Assembly (NCBI GenBank): GCA_900553175.1
Contig: USCH01000001.1
Span: 62,001-126,000 of the forward strand
Direction: 5' to 3'
DNA from: an uncultured Alistipes sp.
GTDB taxonomy: Bacteria > Bacteroidota > Bacteroidia > Bacteroidales > Rikenellaceae
Length of the DNA stretch: 64,000 bases
This document shows positions 7,831 to 15,589 of the stretch, in pieces; position 1 is the first letter of the stretch; every line of letters begins with the position of its first letter. The notes beneath the pieces were generated by a model, which saw nothing but the letters and a program-made list of their open reading frames with translations, searched no databases and was not told the origin of the DNA. The translations under genes and the position numbers were made by a program.

Positions 7831-8402
7831 CAGCATGCCTCCGCCTGCCTTCGCCAGCGCAGGTAGCCCGCCACGGCCAGCGCCGAATAGAGGGCGTAGA
7901 GCCCCGCCGTGATCGGTATGCCCTTGTAGAGGTAGAGCCCGACGGTCAGCAGGTCGACCGCCAGCCACACGAGCCATTGCTCGATCCATTTGCGCGAGAG
8001 CATCCAGTAGGCCACGATGCAGAGGGCCGTGGTCATGGAGTCCCAGAAGGGCACCGTGCTGTCGGTGAAGCGGGCCAGCACGAACCAGATAGCGCCGTGC
8101 AGGGCGGCATAGAGCGCCGCGAGCGCCGGCAGCATCCGGAGCGGCACCCGGCCGATTCCGCGCGACGGCTCCTCCTTTTTCGGCGCGCGGCGCCACACGA
8201 TCCAGCCGTAAATCCCTGCCAGAACATAGTACGCCTGCATCGAGCAGTCGGCATAGAGCCCTGCCTTGAAGTAGAGCATACCGTGTACTACGGGCATGAT
8301 GAGCCCCACGATCCACAGCCGGATGTCGGCCCTGTACTCCAGCCAGAGGTAGAGCAGCCCCAGCGCCGTGCCTATGAGCTGCAACAACAGTTTCCAGTCC
8401 AT
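7830..8402 (-). CDS. pnuT: PnuC-family thiamine transporter (PnuT)
   Basis: A 190-residue inner-membrane protein with seven hydrophobic segments and PnuC-family features such as WLEYRADIRLW, YYVLAGIYGWIVW, VPFWDSMTT and WIEQWLVW. PnuC proteins move nicotinamide riboside, PnuX riboflavin and PnuT thiamine by facilitated diffusion. Here the gene is downstream of a TonB-dependent receptor controlled by a TPP riboswitch, which points to thiamine. The substrate is inferred from that regulation, not from residues. No thiamine pyrophosphokinase gene is adjacent. Confidence 0.82.
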   Translation of the reverse strand: MDWKLLLQLIGTALGLLYLWLEYRADIRLWIVGLIMPVVHGMLYFKAGLYADCSMQAYYVLAGIYGWIVWRRAPKKEEPSRGIGRVPLRMLPALAALYAALHGAIWFVLARFTDSTVPFWDSMTTALCIVAYWMLSRKWIEQWLVWLAVDLLTVGLYLYKGIPITAGLYALYSALAVAGYLRWRRQAEAC

Positions 8403-8483
8403 TTCGAACGAGTGAAAATTGAAAGGTGAAAAGTTCGGGCGGCCGTTCCGGCCGCAGCGAAGGATTTTTCCGGCTTCAGCCGT

Positions 8484-8549
8484 GCGAGACGCAGCCCCCG
8501 GATGCGGAGGCTCGCAGCATAGCCGCTCGCTCCGCTGGCTGCGTCTCGC
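8484..8549. repeat. Long inverted repeat between receptor and pnuT
   Basis: Perfect 13-base arms GCGAGACGCAGCC (8484-8496) and GGCTGCGTCTCGC (8537-8549) enclose a 40-base centre that can itself partly pair. Transcribed within the thiamine operon, it would form a strong hairpin between the receptor and pnuT cistrons. No T-run follows, so it is not a typical terminator; mRNA processing, stabilisation or a REP-like repeat are possible. Confidence 0.8.
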
Positions 8550-8564
8550 CGATGGATTCCCCGC

Positions 8565-10904
8565 TTAAAATTTCACCGTCACGTTGGCCAGCACGTGCAG
8601 CGGCGCCTGGGCGAAGTAGTAGGCCATGTCGATGCGCCGGGGCGTCTCGCCGCTCCACGTGTCCATATAGGAGTAGCCGTAGCCGTTGCTGCAATACTCC
8701 TGATTGAAAAGGTTGTAGATCGTCACGCCGAAACGCACCGTGCGCAGGGCGCGCGCCCGCAGCGTGTAGGCCAGGTTGAGGTCGGTCACGCAGTAGCGGC
8801 CCAGCATGAGGGCTTCGTTTTCGTTGTTGGTGAAATACTGCTTGCCGACGGCCTGGGTGCGGAACACCGCTTCGAACCCGCCGGCGTGGAAGTCGAGAAA
8901 GAGCGATCCCATGGCTCCGGGCGAGTAGGCGATCTTCTTGTCGCCCAGATTCTCGCCGTAGGTGGGGCTGTCGGCCAGAAGGTCCACGTAATCCTCGATG
9001 CGGTTCTGCGAGAAGGTGGCGTTGGCGCTTGCCGTGAACCACCGGGCGACGGACCACGAGGCCGTCAGCTCGATGCCGCGCCGGTAGCTGTCGGGCACGT
9101 TGACGTTGAGCACGTCGGAGCTGTCGTTGACCATGCCCGTCGGGACGAGCTGGTCCTTGTACTGCATCCAGTAGAGGTTCACGCCTGCGGAGAAACGCGG
9201 CGAGGCGTAGCGGTAGCCGGCCTCGTAGTCGTAGAGCCGCTCCGACGTGGGGTAGGTGTCGACGGGCGCGAACAGGTAGCGGTCGGTGAAGTCGCTGCGC
9301 GTGGGCTCCTTCTGCGCCACGGCGAACGAGGCGTAGAGCGTGTGCCGGCGGGCGAACGTGTAGTTCAGACCCACGCGGGGGTTGAAGAAGTGGTAGGTCT
9401 TGTCCACGTCGATGGGCTGCATGCCCGTCTCCTCGTCGAGGTAGTTGTCGTTCACGCCCCATGCCTCGTAGTGCACGAAGCGGTACTGCAGGTCGGCGTG
9501 GATGTTCAGCCCGCGCGCAGCCTGCCAGTCGGCCCGGGCGAAGAGGTTGGCGTCCTGCTTGCGCACGTCGTTGTCGTACCAGCGGCCCGGGAACGTCCGG
9601 GATTCCATCCCCTCCACCCAGTCGAGCGTACCCCAGTGGGGGCAGGTGTAGTAGCCGTACGATCCGCCGAAGGCCAGGTCGAGACGGCGCGTCGAGTAGA
9701 GCGCCGCCGCGTTGATGCCGCCCAGGTGGTTGCGCATCAGCTTCTCGCGGATCAGGTCGCGGCGGATTTTGCCACCTTCGTCGTCGAACGCCTGGCTTCC
9801 GACGAATCCGTGCTCGACGAGTTTGGCATTGTCCTTATACTGTTTGTAGTAGCCGTAGCCGTAGGTGTAGAACGCCGTGGCATTCATCGACCACTTGTCG
9901 TTGAAACGGTGGTTGAGGACGAGCTGGTTGTTGATCTGAAGGTAGTTGTCGGTCTGGTCGTCGTAGTAGGCCACATTCTTCCATTCGGGGGGATCGCCGT
10001 GCCAGACGCGCTGCCCCCAGCCGCTTTCGACGGTGTACATCCCCTCGGGATTGAAGCGGCGGCCGTTGAGGGCCATCTCCTCGCGGGTGGCTCCCGTATA
10101 GGTGAGCGCCGTTTTGGCCTTGCCGCCGAACGAGAGGAACTTCAGCATCGTGTTGCCCTTGTAATAGCCCGCCTGGAACATGTAGGACTTTAGGTCGGTG
10201 GCGCCGCGGTCGACGTAGCCGTCGGAGCCGATGTGCGTCAGCCGGGCATCCAGCACCCAATGGCCGCCCAGCAGCCCCGAGGAGAGCTGCACGGCCTGCT
10301 TGTTGGTGTTGTAGGAACCGTAGGAGAGCGACGCCGAACCGCCGAACTCGGTCGACAGGGCGTCGGTGGTCATGTTCACCGCACCGCCGAAGGCGCCCGT
10401 GCCGTTGGTCGAGATGCCGGCTCCGCGCTGCACCTGCACCGTGCCCACCGACGAAATGAGGTCGGGCGTGTCGTACCAGTACATCGAGTGCGAGTCGGGG
10501 TTGTTCATCGCCACGCCGTTGATGGTCACGTTGATGCGTGTGGCGTCGGTGCCGCGCATGCGCACCGCCGTGCCGCCGATGCCGATGCCCGTTTCGTTGG
10601 TGGCGATCACCGAGGGGGTGAGCGAGAGCAGCGACGGAATGTCCAGCCCGTAGTCGTTGCGGGCGATCGCGTCGCGTCCGAGGTCGGTGAAGGCCACGGG
10701 CGACGATTCGGTGGCGCGCGTGGCGGTCACCTCGACCTGCTGCAAGTGCACCAGACGCAGCGAATCCTCCGGCAGCGCGGGGGCGTGCGATTCGGTGCGC
10801 ACCTCCTCCGCGCGCTGGGTTCCGCTTCCGGCCTCGGGGCTCTCCGCGGCGATTGCGCCCCGGCACGATGCGAGGACGGCAAAAGTCCATAAAATCCTTT
10901 TCAT
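8565..10904 (-). CDS. TonB-dependent receptor, predicted thiamine/TPP uptake
   Basis: A 779-residue outer-membrane receptor. It has an N-terminal signal peptide (MKRILWTFAVLASCRGAIAA), a TonB-box-like stretch near LVHLQQVEVTATR, and a plug domain with LSLTPSVIATNETGIG and VQVQRGAGISTNGTGAFGG. A 22-strand barrel follows, ending in aromatic-rich strands with a final VTVKF. There is no N-terminal carboxypeptidase-like domain and no SusD partner, so it is not a glycan SusC. A TPP riboswitch in its leader predicts thiamine or TPP as ligand, imported with TonB energy and passed to PnuT. Confidence 0.92.
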   Translation of the reverse strand: MKRILWTFAVLASCRGAIAAESPEAGSGTQRAEEVRTESHAPALPEDSLRLVHLQQVEVTATRATESSPVAFTDLGRDAIARNDYGLDIPSLLSLTPSVIATNETGIGIGGTAVRMRGTDATRINVTINGVAMNNPDSHSMYWYDTPDLISSVGTVQVQRGAGISTNGTGAFGGAVNMTTDALSTEFGGSASLSYGSYNTNKQAVQLSSGLLGGHWVLDARLTHIGSDGYVDRGATDLKSYMFQAGYYKGNTMLKFLSFGGKAKTALTYTGATREEMALNGRRFNPEGMYTVESGWGQRVWHGDPPEWKNVAYYDDQTDNYLQINNQLVLNHRFNDKWSMNATAFYTYGYGYYKQYKDNAKLVEHGFVGSQAFDDEGGKIRRDLIREKLMRNHLGGINAAALYSTRRLDLAFGGSYGYYTCPHWGTLDWVEGMESRTFPGRWYDNDVRKQDANLFARADWQAARGLNIHADLQYRFVHYEAWGVNDNYLDEETGMQPIDVDKTYHFFNPRVGLNYTFARRHTLYASFAVAQKEPTRSDFTDRYLFAPVDTYPTSERLYDYEAGYRYASPRFSAGVNLYWMQYKDQLVPTGMVNDSSDVLNVNVPDSYRRGIELTASWSVARWFTASANATFSQNRIEDYVDLLADSPTYGENLGDKKIAYSPGAMGSLFLDFHAGGFEAVFRTQAVGKQYFTNNENEALMLGRYCVTDLNLAYTLRARALRTVRFGVTIYNLFNQEYCSNGYGYSYMDTWSGETPRRIDMAYYFAQAPLHVLANVTVKF

Positions 10905-10934
10905 GAATACTTTAAGTTTAGGTTAAAGAACTGA

Positions 10935-11033
10935 AAAGGGGTATGTGTGTCGATTACGCTAATTCCCGGTCTCGGCATTACCCGTCTCCGGTTCCATGGG
11001 TATAATCTCAGCCTGACAGTAAGGCACCCCTTT
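10935..11033 (-). promoter_or_regulatory. TPP (THI-box) riboswitch
   Basis: On the minus strand, P1 strands AAAGGGGT (11,033-11,026) and ACCCCTTT (10,942-10,935) close the aptamer. Inside are the pyrimidine-sensor motif GGCTGAGATTATACCC, then GGAACCGGAGACGGGTAATGCC split across P4/P5, and CCGGGAATTAGCG. These match the conserved CUGAGA and the GGxUAAUGCC-type elements of the THI box. It begins about seven bases after the predicted start site and ends 30 bases before the receptor ATG, consistent with control of translation initiation by thiamine pyrophosphate. Confidence 0.93.
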
Positions 11034-11046
11034 GAAATGTCGGCGG

Positions 11047-11054
11047 CAAAGGTA
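11047..11054 (-). promoter_or_regulatory. -7 box of the thiamine uptake operon
   Basis: TACCTTTG on the minus strand lies directly upstream of the riboswitch, placing transcription start near 11,040. Confidence 0.65.
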
Positions 11055-11107
11055 ATGAATTTCGTCGGAAAACGAAAAAATAATTCGCAGCGGTGCCGAT
11101 TACCGTT

Positions 11108-11115
11108 TATTTTTG
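11108..11115 (+). promoter_or_regulatory. Possible -7 box upstream of the palindrome and orphan gene
   Basis: TATTTTTG on the plus strand; a second near match TATCTTTA follows at 11,119. It could transcribe the 11,181-11,308 palindrome and the gene at 11,385. Nothing else is recognised between 11,055 and 11,180. Confidence 0.35.
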
Positions 11116-11180
11116 ACTATCTTTACCTGCGGATCGGCGCGTTCGGTCCGTGACATATCGATAAGAAGCGTTATGCTCAT

Positions 11181-11308
11181 CTTGTAACTTGAAAACGTAG
11201 GAAATTTTCAATTAGATGCAAGGATGGCATAGTGGTTCTCACGCTTTAGCGTGGGCTGCTATCACTACATCTGCATCTATGGGTTTCCTACGACCTTCAA
11301 GTTAAGAC
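11181..11308. repeat. 128-bp nested imperfect palindrome (MITE-like or structured RNA)
   Basis: Five stems stack in order. TCTT(gt)AACTTGAA 11,181-11,194 pairs with 11,297-11,308; CGTAGGAAA 11,197-11,205 with 11,285-11,293; TAGATGCA 11,214-11,221 with 11,273-11,280; GATG and TAGTG 11,224-11,235 with CACTA and CATC 11,264-11,272. The tip is CACGC-TTTA-GCGTG 11,241-11,254. The whole folds to one long hairpin in DNA or RNA. There is no open frame and no obvious target duplication. It may be a miniature transposable or REP-like element, or a non-coding RNA leader of the downstream gene. Confidence 0.88.
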
Positions 11309-11384
11309 GTGGCATTGCAGTTCCACGCTTCTCGTGTTTTAAGAGTGTTCTTGTGGCAGCTGGAGAACGGAAAATTTCGCAAAG

Positions 11385-12056
11385 ATGAAAAAATTTCTTG
11401 CAATTGCCGCGTCGCTCGTCTTCGCTGCGACGGCGCAGGCTCAAAAGGATGTCACCCGGTTTCTCGGCATTCCGGTCGACGGCTTCAAGCCGGAGATGAT
11501 CGAACGGCTCAAGGAGAAAGGGTTTCGCAGCTCCTCTTACGATCGCGAAGTGCTGGAGGGGGAATTTAACGGACGGGATGTTAATGTGTATGTTGCGACG
11601 AACAACAATAGGGTGTACCGCATTATGGTGGGCGATCGGAATTGTATCGGAGAGGGCGAGATTCGAATCCGCTTCAACCGGCTATGCAGCCAGTTCGATA
11701 ATAATCCGAAATATATATCGTTCTGGGGCGATCAAACAATTTCCGACGATGAAGATATTTCCTATGAAATGACTGTGCATGATAAGCGCTATGAAGCTGT
11801 TTTCTACCAGAAAGCGGATAGCGTAACTATTGCGAATGCGGTGAAAGAGGCTCTTTTATCCGATTATACGGAAGAGCAGTTGGCTGATCCGACTGAAGAG
11901 ATGCAGGCGAAGGCAGAAGAACTGAAAAATTCATTGGAACGCAGGCCCGTATTTGAAAAATTGGTGTGGTTTAGGATTGCGCAACATTTAGGTAAATATT
12001 ATATATCGATGTATTACGATAACGAATACAACCAGGCCTCCGGCGAGGATCTGTAG
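11385..12056 (+). CDS. Unknown secreted protein, AT-richer than neighbours
   Basis: A 223-residue protein not recognised. It has a clear signal peptide (MKKFLAIAASLVFAATAQAQ) and predicted periplasmic location. The mature part begins DVTRFLGIPVDGFKPEMIERL and includes VATNNNRVYRIMVGDRN. The C-terminal half is acidic and helical, with ADPTEEMQAKAEELKNSLE. Its codons after base 11,570 are visibly AT-richer than surrounding genes, hinting at recent acquisition. It follows the long palindrome and ends before a hairpin terminator, so it is a stand-alone unit. Confidence 0.8.
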   Translation: MKKFLAIAASLVFAATAQAQKDVTRFLGIPVDGFKPEMIERLKEKGFRSSSYDREVLEGEFNGRDVNVYVATNNNRVYRIMVGDRNCIGEGEIRIRFNRLCSQFDNNPKYISFWGDQTISDDEDISYEMTVHDKRYEAVFYQKADSVTIANAVKEALLSDYTEEQLADPTEEMQAKAEELKNSLERRPVFEKLVWFRIAQHLGKYYISMYYDNEYNQASGEDL

Positions 12057-12076
12057 CTGTCCTATCCGAAACAATT

Positions 12077-12117
12077 CGCCCGGGAAGCAGTGTGAAAAAC
12101 TTCCCGGGCGGTTTGTT
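12077..12117. terminator. Hairpin terminator between orphan gene and galM
   Basis: CGCCCGGGAAG (12,077-12,087) pairs with CTTCCCGGGCG (12,100-12,110), followed by GTTTGTT. It separates two convergent genes. Confidence 0.8.
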
Positions 12118-12133
12118 ATTCGGACATTCCTTT

Positions 12134-13189
12134 TCAGTACGTCCCGAACCGGTAGACGGTCTTCTGGCAGTAGGTCTCGCCCGGACGAAGCAGCGGCGAG
12201 GGGAACTCGGGGCGGTTCACGGCATCCGGGAAGTTCTGGCACTCGATGGCCACACCCGCATGGTCTTCATAGCGGCTGCCCGACTTGGTTTCGGGGCATC
12301 CGCCGGAGAGCCAGTTGCCCGTGTAGATCATCACGCTGGGCTGCGACGTCAGCACTTCGACCTGCCGGCCCGACTGCGGGTCGCGCAGGCAGCCCGCCTC
12401 GCCCAGAATGCCGGGTTTCCAGCCGTCGATGGCGAACGGATGGTCGTAGCCGCGGAAGTCGCGGATATGGTTGAATTCCGAGTCGATGCCGGGACGGAGC
12501 GCCCGGAACTCCCGGAAGTCCTGCGGCGTGCCTGCCACGTCGAACAGGCGCCCCGTGGGTATCTGCCGGGCGTCCATTTCCGGTGCGCGGCTGCTGCGGA
12601 GCCGCAGTTCATGATCCAGCACCGAACCGCTCGCCTCGCCCGAGAGGTTGAAATAGACGTGGTTGGTCAGGTTGACCGGCGTCGTGCGGTCGGTGCGGGC
12701 CAGGTAGGTGATCTCCAGCGCGTAGTCGTCGTCGAAGTCGAAAACGGCTTCGACGTGCAGTTCGCCCGGATAGCCCTGGTCGCCGTCGTCCGAGAGCAGG
12801 TCCATCACCACGCGGTTGGTCTCCACGCGGCTCTCCCACACGCGGTTGGCGAAGTTCTTCGTGCCGCCGTGCAGGTGGTTCGTCCCGTTGTTCACTTCGA
12901 GACGGTACTCTTCGCCCTCGACCGTCATGCGGCCGCCCGCGATGCGGTTGGCTACGCGGCCCACGCTCTTGCCGCAGGCGGCGCCGTCGCCGAAGTAGCC
13001 TTCGGGCCGTTTGTAGCCCAGCGCCACGTCGGCCATGCGGCCTTCGCGGTCGGGAACGATGATGCCCGCGACCGCCGCACCGAAGTTCGTCAGTTTCACT
13101 TCGGCGCCCTGTGCGTTGCGCATGGTGTAGAGCACGATCGCCTCGCCTTCGGGCGTCATGCCCCACAGCTGCTGTTCGATGTCGATCAT
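12134..13189 (-). CDS. galM: Aldose 1-epimerase (galactose mutarotase)
   Basis: A 351-residue cytoplasmic mutarotase interconverting alpha and beta anomers of hexoses, feeding the Leloir pathway. Family motifs are VGRVANRIAGG, the substrate-binding NGTNHLHGG, catalytic His in VNLTNHVYFNL, and the catalytic Glu in GVAIECQNFPDA. The start ATG overlaps the gltX stop (ATGA). Full length, with no signal peptide. Confidence 0.94.
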   Translation of the reverse strand: MIDIEQQLWGMTPEGEAIVLYTMRNAQGAEVKLTNFGAAVAGIIVPDREGRMADVALGYKRPEGYFGDGAACGKSVGRVANRIAGGRMTVEGEEYRLEVNNGTNHLHGGTKNFANRVWESRVETNRVVMDLLSDDGDQGYPGELHVEAVFDFDDDYALEITYLARTDRTTPVNLTNHVYFNLSGEASGSVLDHELRLRSSRAPEMDARQIPTGRLFDVAGTPQDFREFRALRPGIDSEFNHIRDFRGYDHPFAIDGWKPGILGEAGCLRDPQSGRQVEVLTSQPSVMIYTGNWLSGGCPETKSGSRYEDHAGVAIECQNFPDAVNRPEFPSPLLRPGETYCQKTVYRFGTY

Positions 13190-14724
13190 CCTTCGGTCGG
13201 GGGAAGCGTTTCCAGAATGCGGTCGATGCGGCGCAGCGTCTCCTCCTTGCCGATGAACGACGTCACGTCGTACATGCCGGGGCCCTTGCCGGCGCCTACG
13301 AGCGCCAGACGCAGCGTGTTCATCACCTGTCCCATGCCGTAGCCCCGCTCTTCGATCCATGCGTGGACGATGCGCTCGGTGTTTTCCAGCGAGAAGTCGT
13401 CGATCGAGGCCAAAACCTCGCGCAGCTCGCGGAGGATGGCCGGGTTGCCGCCTTTCCAGTATTTGCGGGTCTGCTTCTCCTCGTATTGGGTCGGCGCCGC
13501 GAAGAAGAACGACGTGAGGTCCCACAGGTCGGTTGTGAGCGTGGCGCGCTCCTTCATGATGCCGGCGGCGCGTCCGGCCACTTCGTCCGGCACCTCGATG
13601 CCGTGCTCGCGCAGCACGGGCTGGTAGAGCTGGGCCAGCTCGGCGTCGCTCATGCGGTGCATGTACTGGGCGTTGAACCACTTGGCCTTGTCGGGCTGGA
13701 AGCGGGCGCCCGATTTCGAAACGCGCTCCAGCGAGAAGCTGTCGATGAGCTCCTGCATGGAGAAAAGCTCTTGCTCCGTGCCGGGGTTCCAGCCCAAGAG
13801 AGCCAGCATGTTGATGAACGCTTCGGGCAGGTAGCCGTCCTCGCGATAGCCGCGGGCCGTCTCGCCCGTCGAGGGCGACTTCCAGAAGAGCGGGAAGACC
13901 GGGAAGCCCATCTTGTCGCCGTCGCGCTTCGAGAGCTTGCCGCCGCCCGTGGGTTTCAGGAGCAGCGGCAGGTGGGCGAACGCGGGCTGCGTGCCGCTCC
14001 AGCCGAACGCCTTGTAGAGCAGATAGTGGAGCGGCAGCGAGGGGAGCCACTCCTCGCCGCGGATGACGTGCGAGACCTCCATCAGGTGGTCGTCGACGAT
14101 GTTGGCCAGGTGGTAGGTGGGCAGCGCGTCGGCCGATTTGTAGAGCACCTTGTCGTCGAGCGTCGAGGTGTTGACCTCCACATGGCCGCGGATCAGGTCG
14201 TCCATCTTCACCACCTCGTTCACCGGCATCTTGAAGCGGATGACCCACTGGTCGCCGCGGTCGATGCGGGCCCGCACTTCGTCGGCCGGCAGGGCCAGCG
14301 AGGTGGCCAGCTTTTCGCGCACGGCGTAGTTGTAGGCGAAGGCTTCGCCGCGGGCCTCGGCCTCCCGGCGCAGGGCGTCGAGCTCCGCGGCCGTGTCGAA
14401 GGCGTAGTAGGCCCAGCCCGCCTCGATGAGCTGCAGGGCGTATTTCAGGTAGATTTCGCGCCGCTCGCTTTGGCGGTAGGGGGCATGGGGGCCGCCTATG
14501 CCGACGCCCTCGTCGATCTCGATGCCGCACCACTTGAGCGACTCCTTGATGTACTCCTCGGCACCCGGCACGAAGCGCTGCGAGTCGGTGTCTTCGATGC
14601 GCAGGATCATCGTGCCCCCATGCTGGCGGGCGAAAAGGTAGTTGTAAAGCGCCGTGCGCACGCCGCCGATGTGCAGCGGCCCCGTGGGGCTGGGTGCGAA
14701 GCGCACTCTGACAGGTCTTTCCAT
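13186..14724 (-). CDS. gltX: Glutamyl-tRNA synthetase
   Basis: Charges tRNA(Glu) with glutamate. The 512-residue class I synthetase has RFAPSPTGPLHIGG (HIGH variant) at the N-terminus, ILRIEDTD, the tRNA-contacting VIRGEEWLPS, and the KLSKRDGD signature (KMSKS variant). MERPVRVRF at 14,724 is the start. Because glnS is also present at 22-24 kb, this enzyme is probably discriminating and need not mischarge tRNA(Gln). It is followed by galM with ATGA overlap. Confidence 0.96.
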   Translation of the reverse strand: MERPVRVRFAPSPTGPLHIGGVRTALYNYLFARQHGGTMILRIEDTDSQRFVPGAEEYIKESLKWCGIEIDEGVGIGGPHAPYRQSERREIYLKYALQLIEAGWAYYAFDTAAELDALRREAEARGEAFAYNYAVREKLATSLALPADEVRARIDRGDQWVIRFKMPVNEVVKMDDLIRGHVEVNTSTLDDKVLYKSADALPTYHLANIVDDHLMEVSHVIRGEEWLPSLPLHYLLYKAFGWSGTQPAFAHLPLLLKPTGGGKLSKRDGDKMGFPVFPLFWKSPSTGETARGYREDGYLPEAFINMLALLGWNPGTEQELFSMQELIDSFSLERVSKSGARFQPDKAKWFNAQYMHRMSDAELAQLYQPVLREHGIEVPDEVAGRAAGIMKERATLTTDLWDLTSFFFAAPTQYEEKQTRKYWKGGNPAILRELREVLASIDDFSLENTERIVHAWIEERGYGMGQVMNTLRLALVGAGKGPGMYDVTSFIGKEETLRRIDRILETLPPTEG

Positions 14725-14833
14725 CGTTTTTCCGTTAGTATGTTTTCCCGGGCCGGAGTCTGCTGCGGACCGCTGGCTTTCGCGGGTCTCCGCATGGCGC
14801 AGGCTTCGGCCCGCCCGGCCGATGCCGTGATTT

Positions 14834-15565
14834 CTATTTGATCCGGTATTCGATCCGCATGGTGATGCGGGCTTTCTTGTTGCGCGACGAGGTGTTGAAC
14901 GACCCGCCGGCCGAGAACTCCTCGTTGGTGTTGGCGCCCGTGATCTGGAAGACGCCCATGCGGGCCGAGGCCACGCGGCCGATCCGGGTGCCGGCATTCT
15001 CGGCGATCTTGGCGGCCCGCGTGCGTGCGTCGGCCGAAGCGGTCTCGATCAGCCCCATCTTCACGTCGTCGAGTTTCGTGTAGTAGTAGTCGGGGGCGTA
15101 GGCTTCGATCGAGACGCCCTGGGCGATGAGCGACGATATTTCGCGCGAGATGGTCTCCACTTTCTCCACCTCGGCCGACTCCACGGTGAACCGCTGGCGC
15201 AGTTCGTACCCGGTGAAGCGCTGCCCGGCCCAGCTGCCGTTGGCGTTGTAGACGGGCGCAAACTGTTTGTCGACGTTGACGAACTCGAAGACCACGGCTT
15301 CAGCCGGCAGCCCTTTCGAGACGAGGTATTGCTGCACCTTGGCCTTGCTCGCCTCGATCTGGGCGTATCCGGCCGCCACGTTCTGGGCCTCGGCCGTCAG
15401 CGTGCCCGTCCAGACGATCAGGTCCGACGTGAACTCCGTTTCGCCCAGTCCCGTCACGACGATCGTGTCCTGCGAACGGTATTTGTAGGTGTAGGCGCGG
15501 CCCAGCACCCAGGCGCAAAGCAGGGCCGTCAGGGCCGCTGCCGCAACGATGATGTACTTTTTCAT
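14834..15565 (-). CDS. SIMPL (DUF541) domain protein, membrane-anchored
   Basis: A 243-residue protein with one N-terminal hydrophobic segment (IIVAAAALTALLCAWVLG) and a periplasmic SIMPL/DUF541 domain: TIVVTGLGETEFTSDLIVWTGTL, the Arg-rich GYELRQRF strand, ADARTRAAKIAE and GRVASARMG. Family members are periplasmic or outer-membrane associated and poorly understood. It starts 24 bases after ychF, so it is probably cotranscribed. Confidence 0.85.
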   Translation of the reverse strand: MKKYIIVAAAALTALLCAWVLGRAYTYKYRSQDTIVVTGLGETEFTSDLIVWTGTLTAEAQNVAAGYAQIEASKAKVQQYLVSKGLPAEAVVFEFVNVDKQFAPVYNANGSWAGQRFTGYELRQRFTVESAEVEKVETISREISSLIAQGVSIEAYAPDYYYTKLDDVKMGLIETASADARTRAAKIAENAGTRIGRVASARMGVFQITGANTNEEFSAGGSFNTSSRNKKARITMRIEYRIK

Positions 15566-15589
15566 GACGTTATCTCTTTCAAACACATT

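Noticed and set aside
8595..10193. Long open frame antisense to the TonB-dependent receptor
   Set aside because: Val/Arg/Gly-rich composition typical of antisense frames in GC-rich DNA; no ribosome site, promoter or family match.
11181..11308. Riboswitch for the 11,385 gene
   Set aside because: The near-full-length self-complementarity does not match any riboswitch motif I know. It is kept as an unexplained palindrome instead.
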